Shown in pieces: positions 14,857 through 15,563 of a stretch of 15,563 bases of DNA (position 1 is its first letter; each line of letters starts with the position of its first letter). Source of the stretch: Fidelibacterota bacterium (GTDB taxonomy: Bacteria > Marinisomatota > Marinisomatia > Marinisomatales > TCS55); assembly GCA_004124535.1 (NCBI GenBank), contig SCKQ01000052.1, forward strand, positions 1 to 15,563, written 5' to 3'. The notes beneath the pieces are model-generated. The model made no database searches. It was not told where the DNA came from and saw nothing but the letters and a program-made list of their open reading frames with translations. A program made the translations under genes and the position numbers.

Positions 14857-14921
14857 ATTTGCTAGTTTTTTATGTCCATTTCAAATTACAATTTATGAAA
14901 CTAGGTTGACAAAGGTAAGTA

Positions 14922-14944
14922 GGGGCAGCACCAAGTACTGCCCC
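14922..14944. other. GC hairpin between the 295- and 116-residue genes
   Basis: GGGGCAG (14922-14928) and CTGCCCC (14938-14944) form a 7-bp stem with a 9-nt loop, 16 bases past the stop of the gene at 14960-15310. No T-run follows on the minus strand, so termination there would be weak. TTGTCA on the minus strand (14911-14906) could be a -35 box for the next gene, with only a poor TAATTT downstream. Confidence 0.35.
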
Positions 14945-14959
14945 CCCTATCCCTTCATC

Positions 14960-15310
14960 TCACTTTCTGGGTCTAAACGGCATGGTATGAATGACCCATG
15001 GTGCTTCATACTCTAGCGGATATTCTCCTTCTTCATCGTCCCAGTTATTGGCAAAATCAATCGCTTCATGGAGTGTGCTAAACTCCTCTCTATCCTTATC
15101 TGACCTTAGGAAAGATACCAGATAGACCGTTGTTGTTTCTTTTCTGTTTTCACCTTTCTTAGCTTTTATTATCCAGATATAGTCGCTACCTCTTACAATT
15201 GCCTTATCAAAGAAATTATCCTTTGTAAGCTTATCTGTAATATTTGCATGACTGATACCATAGGTTGGATTTTGAGATCCTGCCAAACCGCAGTTATATA
15301 TTCTTGCCAC
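14960..15310 (-). CDS. Unknown small acidic protein (116 residues, GTG start)
   Basis: The likely start is GTG 15310 (VARIYNCGLAGSQNP), with AAAGGAG seven bases upstream. An ATG at 15394 would add 28 residues that overlap most of another small gene and has no ribosome binding site. The 116-residue protein has a strand-rich centre (DYIWIIKAKKG, TTTVYLVSFLR) and a helix with a Glu/Asp-rich stretch (LHEAIDFANNWDDEEGEYPLEYEAPW), ending basic (PFRPRK). No family recognised. The start overlaps the end of the upstream 53-residue gene by 17 bases, so the two are probably translated together. Confidence 0.65.
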   Translation of the reverse strand: MARIYNCGLAGSQNPTYGISHANITDKLTKDNFFDKAIVRGSDYIWIIKAKKGENRKETTTVYLVSFLRSDKDREEFSTLHEAIDFANNWDDEEGEYPLEYEAPWVIHTMPFRPRK

Positions 15311-15455
15311 TTTTATTCTCCTTTCTGGTCTTTCTAGGTTTCCTAGGCTTACCAGTGAAGAGAATACCAGGCGGTTCACTATAAATAGGGTCATCCGCTG
15401 GTAGGCTTCGTAAGCCAGGTATTAGCTTTTTCAGCTTCTCTGTTGTTGGATTCAT
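15294..15455 (-). CDS. Small basic protein (53 residues)
   Basis: A 53-residue frame opens at ATG 15455 with AAAGGA eight bases upstream and ends at TAA 15294-15296. The N-terminal half is MNPTTEKLKKLIPGLRSLPADD; the C-terminal half is strongly basic (GKPRKPRKTRKENKSGKN), which suggests nucleic-acid binding. No family recognised. It overlaps the next gene by 17 bases. An 8-bp inverted repeat in its leader (15455-15462 and 15483-15490) holds the ribosome binding site in its loop. Confidence 0.6.
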   Translation of the reverse strand: MNPTTEKLKKLIPGLRSLPADDPIYSEPPGILFTGKPRKPRKTRKENKSGKNI

Positions 15456-15490
15456 GATGTGTATCCTTTCTTTTTAAGGTTAACACATCA
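15455..15490 (-). promoter_or_regulatory. Leader hairpin with the ribosome binding site in its loop
   Basis: In the mRNA sense TGATGTGT (15490-15483) pairs with ACACATCA (15462-15455) around a 20-nt loop that contains AAAGGA. The last paired base is the A of the ATG. The layout matches the leader hairpin at 13834-13873, although the sequences differ. Confidence 0.45.
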
Positions 15491-15508
15491 GGTAAGTCTA
15501 TAAACGAA

Positions 15509-15533
15509 AAAGACCGCACATCAGGCGGTCTTT
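15509..15533 (-). terminator. Intrinsic terminator of a gene beyond the right edge
   Basis: AAAGACCGC (15509-15517) and GCGGTCTTT (15525-15533) form a perfect 9-bp stem with a 7-nt loop. On the minus strand it is followed by a T5 run, so it most likely ends a minus-strand gene that lies beyond 15563. The last 30 bases of the window hold nothing identifiable. Confidence 0.75.
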
Positions 15534-15563
15534 GATTTCCTTTTCAGGCACATCTACCGTCTA

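Larger units (their letters stand above)
10779..15563. mobile_element. Integrative element (prophage-, satellite- or IME-like), left end at tRNA-Gly
   Basis: The segment from the integrase to the right edge differs from the core in being AT-rich. It has an integrase at its tRNA-proximal end, an excisionase-like HTH protein, a phage-type replication protein, an RHH regulator and several orphan genes. All but the RHH gene are on the minus strand. No virion, lysis, conjugation or resistance gene is seen. The exact attachment site is not determined: the second junction lies outside the window. The element is on the 5' side of the tRNA, which is less common than the 3' side. Confidence 0.75.

Noticed and set aside
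14922..14944. Strong intrinsic terminator
   Set aside because: The stem is good but no T-run follows on either strand.
15311..15394. N-terminal 28-residue extension of the 116-residue protein
   Set aside because: It lies in the coding region of the 53-residue gene in another frame, and GTG 15310 has a strong AAAGGAG.

Overview
The window looks like a chromosomal stretch of a Gram-negative, SD-poor bacterium with an outer membrane. The style of the secreted proteins (signal peptides ending in WGQS, a large repeat lipoprotein coupled to an NPANL-type outer-membrane barrel, a DUF512 gene overlapping der) suggests the Fibrobacterota/Calditrichota/Marinimicrobia part of the tree, perhaps Marinimicrobia. 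This is an inference from gene style, not a database result.

Left part (1-1502). The 3' end of an unrecognised gene (1-219) is followed by a secreted endonuclease/exonuclease/phosphatase (EEP) family protein (301-1251). A bidirectional hairpin terminator and an initiator tRNA-Met on the minus strand come next. This left region is visibly more AT-rich than the core.

Core (1578-10749, all minus strand). Reading in the direction of transcription: tRNA-Gly(CCC); a small membrane protein; a PDZ/Fe-S DUF512 protein overlapping the GTPase gene der; a second EEP paralog with a probable TTG start; a GH26 beta-mannanase tail that begins directly after the EEP stop; a 967-residue lipoprotein made of about five ~130-residue repeats; and, overlapping it by one base, a 553-residue outer-membrane barrel protein. 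The last two look like one two-gene transcription unit.

Right part (10779-15563). This is an AT-rich integrative element beside tRNA-Gly: a tyrosine integrase, a divergently encoded ribbon-helix-helix (RHH) protein too short for simple ORF calling, a phage-type replication initiator with a C-terminal zinc ribbon, an unknown 136-residue protein, an excisionase-like HTH protein, a 295-residue orphan, and two overlapping small genes. No capsid, portal or terminase gene is visible. It may be the replication/integration end of a prophage, or a phage-satellite-like or mobilisable island; the other end lies outside the window.

Most interesting structures: (1) both EEP genes are preceded by the same element, an inverted repeat whose arms differ in sequence between copies but stay self-complementary, around a shared core containing a 17-nt identity and AGGAGGT; (2) the replication gene carries nested dyads and a run of pentamers in its linker-coding segment, which looks like an origin embedded in an initiator gene as in lambda O; (3) two island genes have 8-bp inverted repeats that end exactly at the start codon and hold the ribosome binding site in or at the loop; (4) the GH26 fragment is a truncated gene flush against the EEP duplicate.
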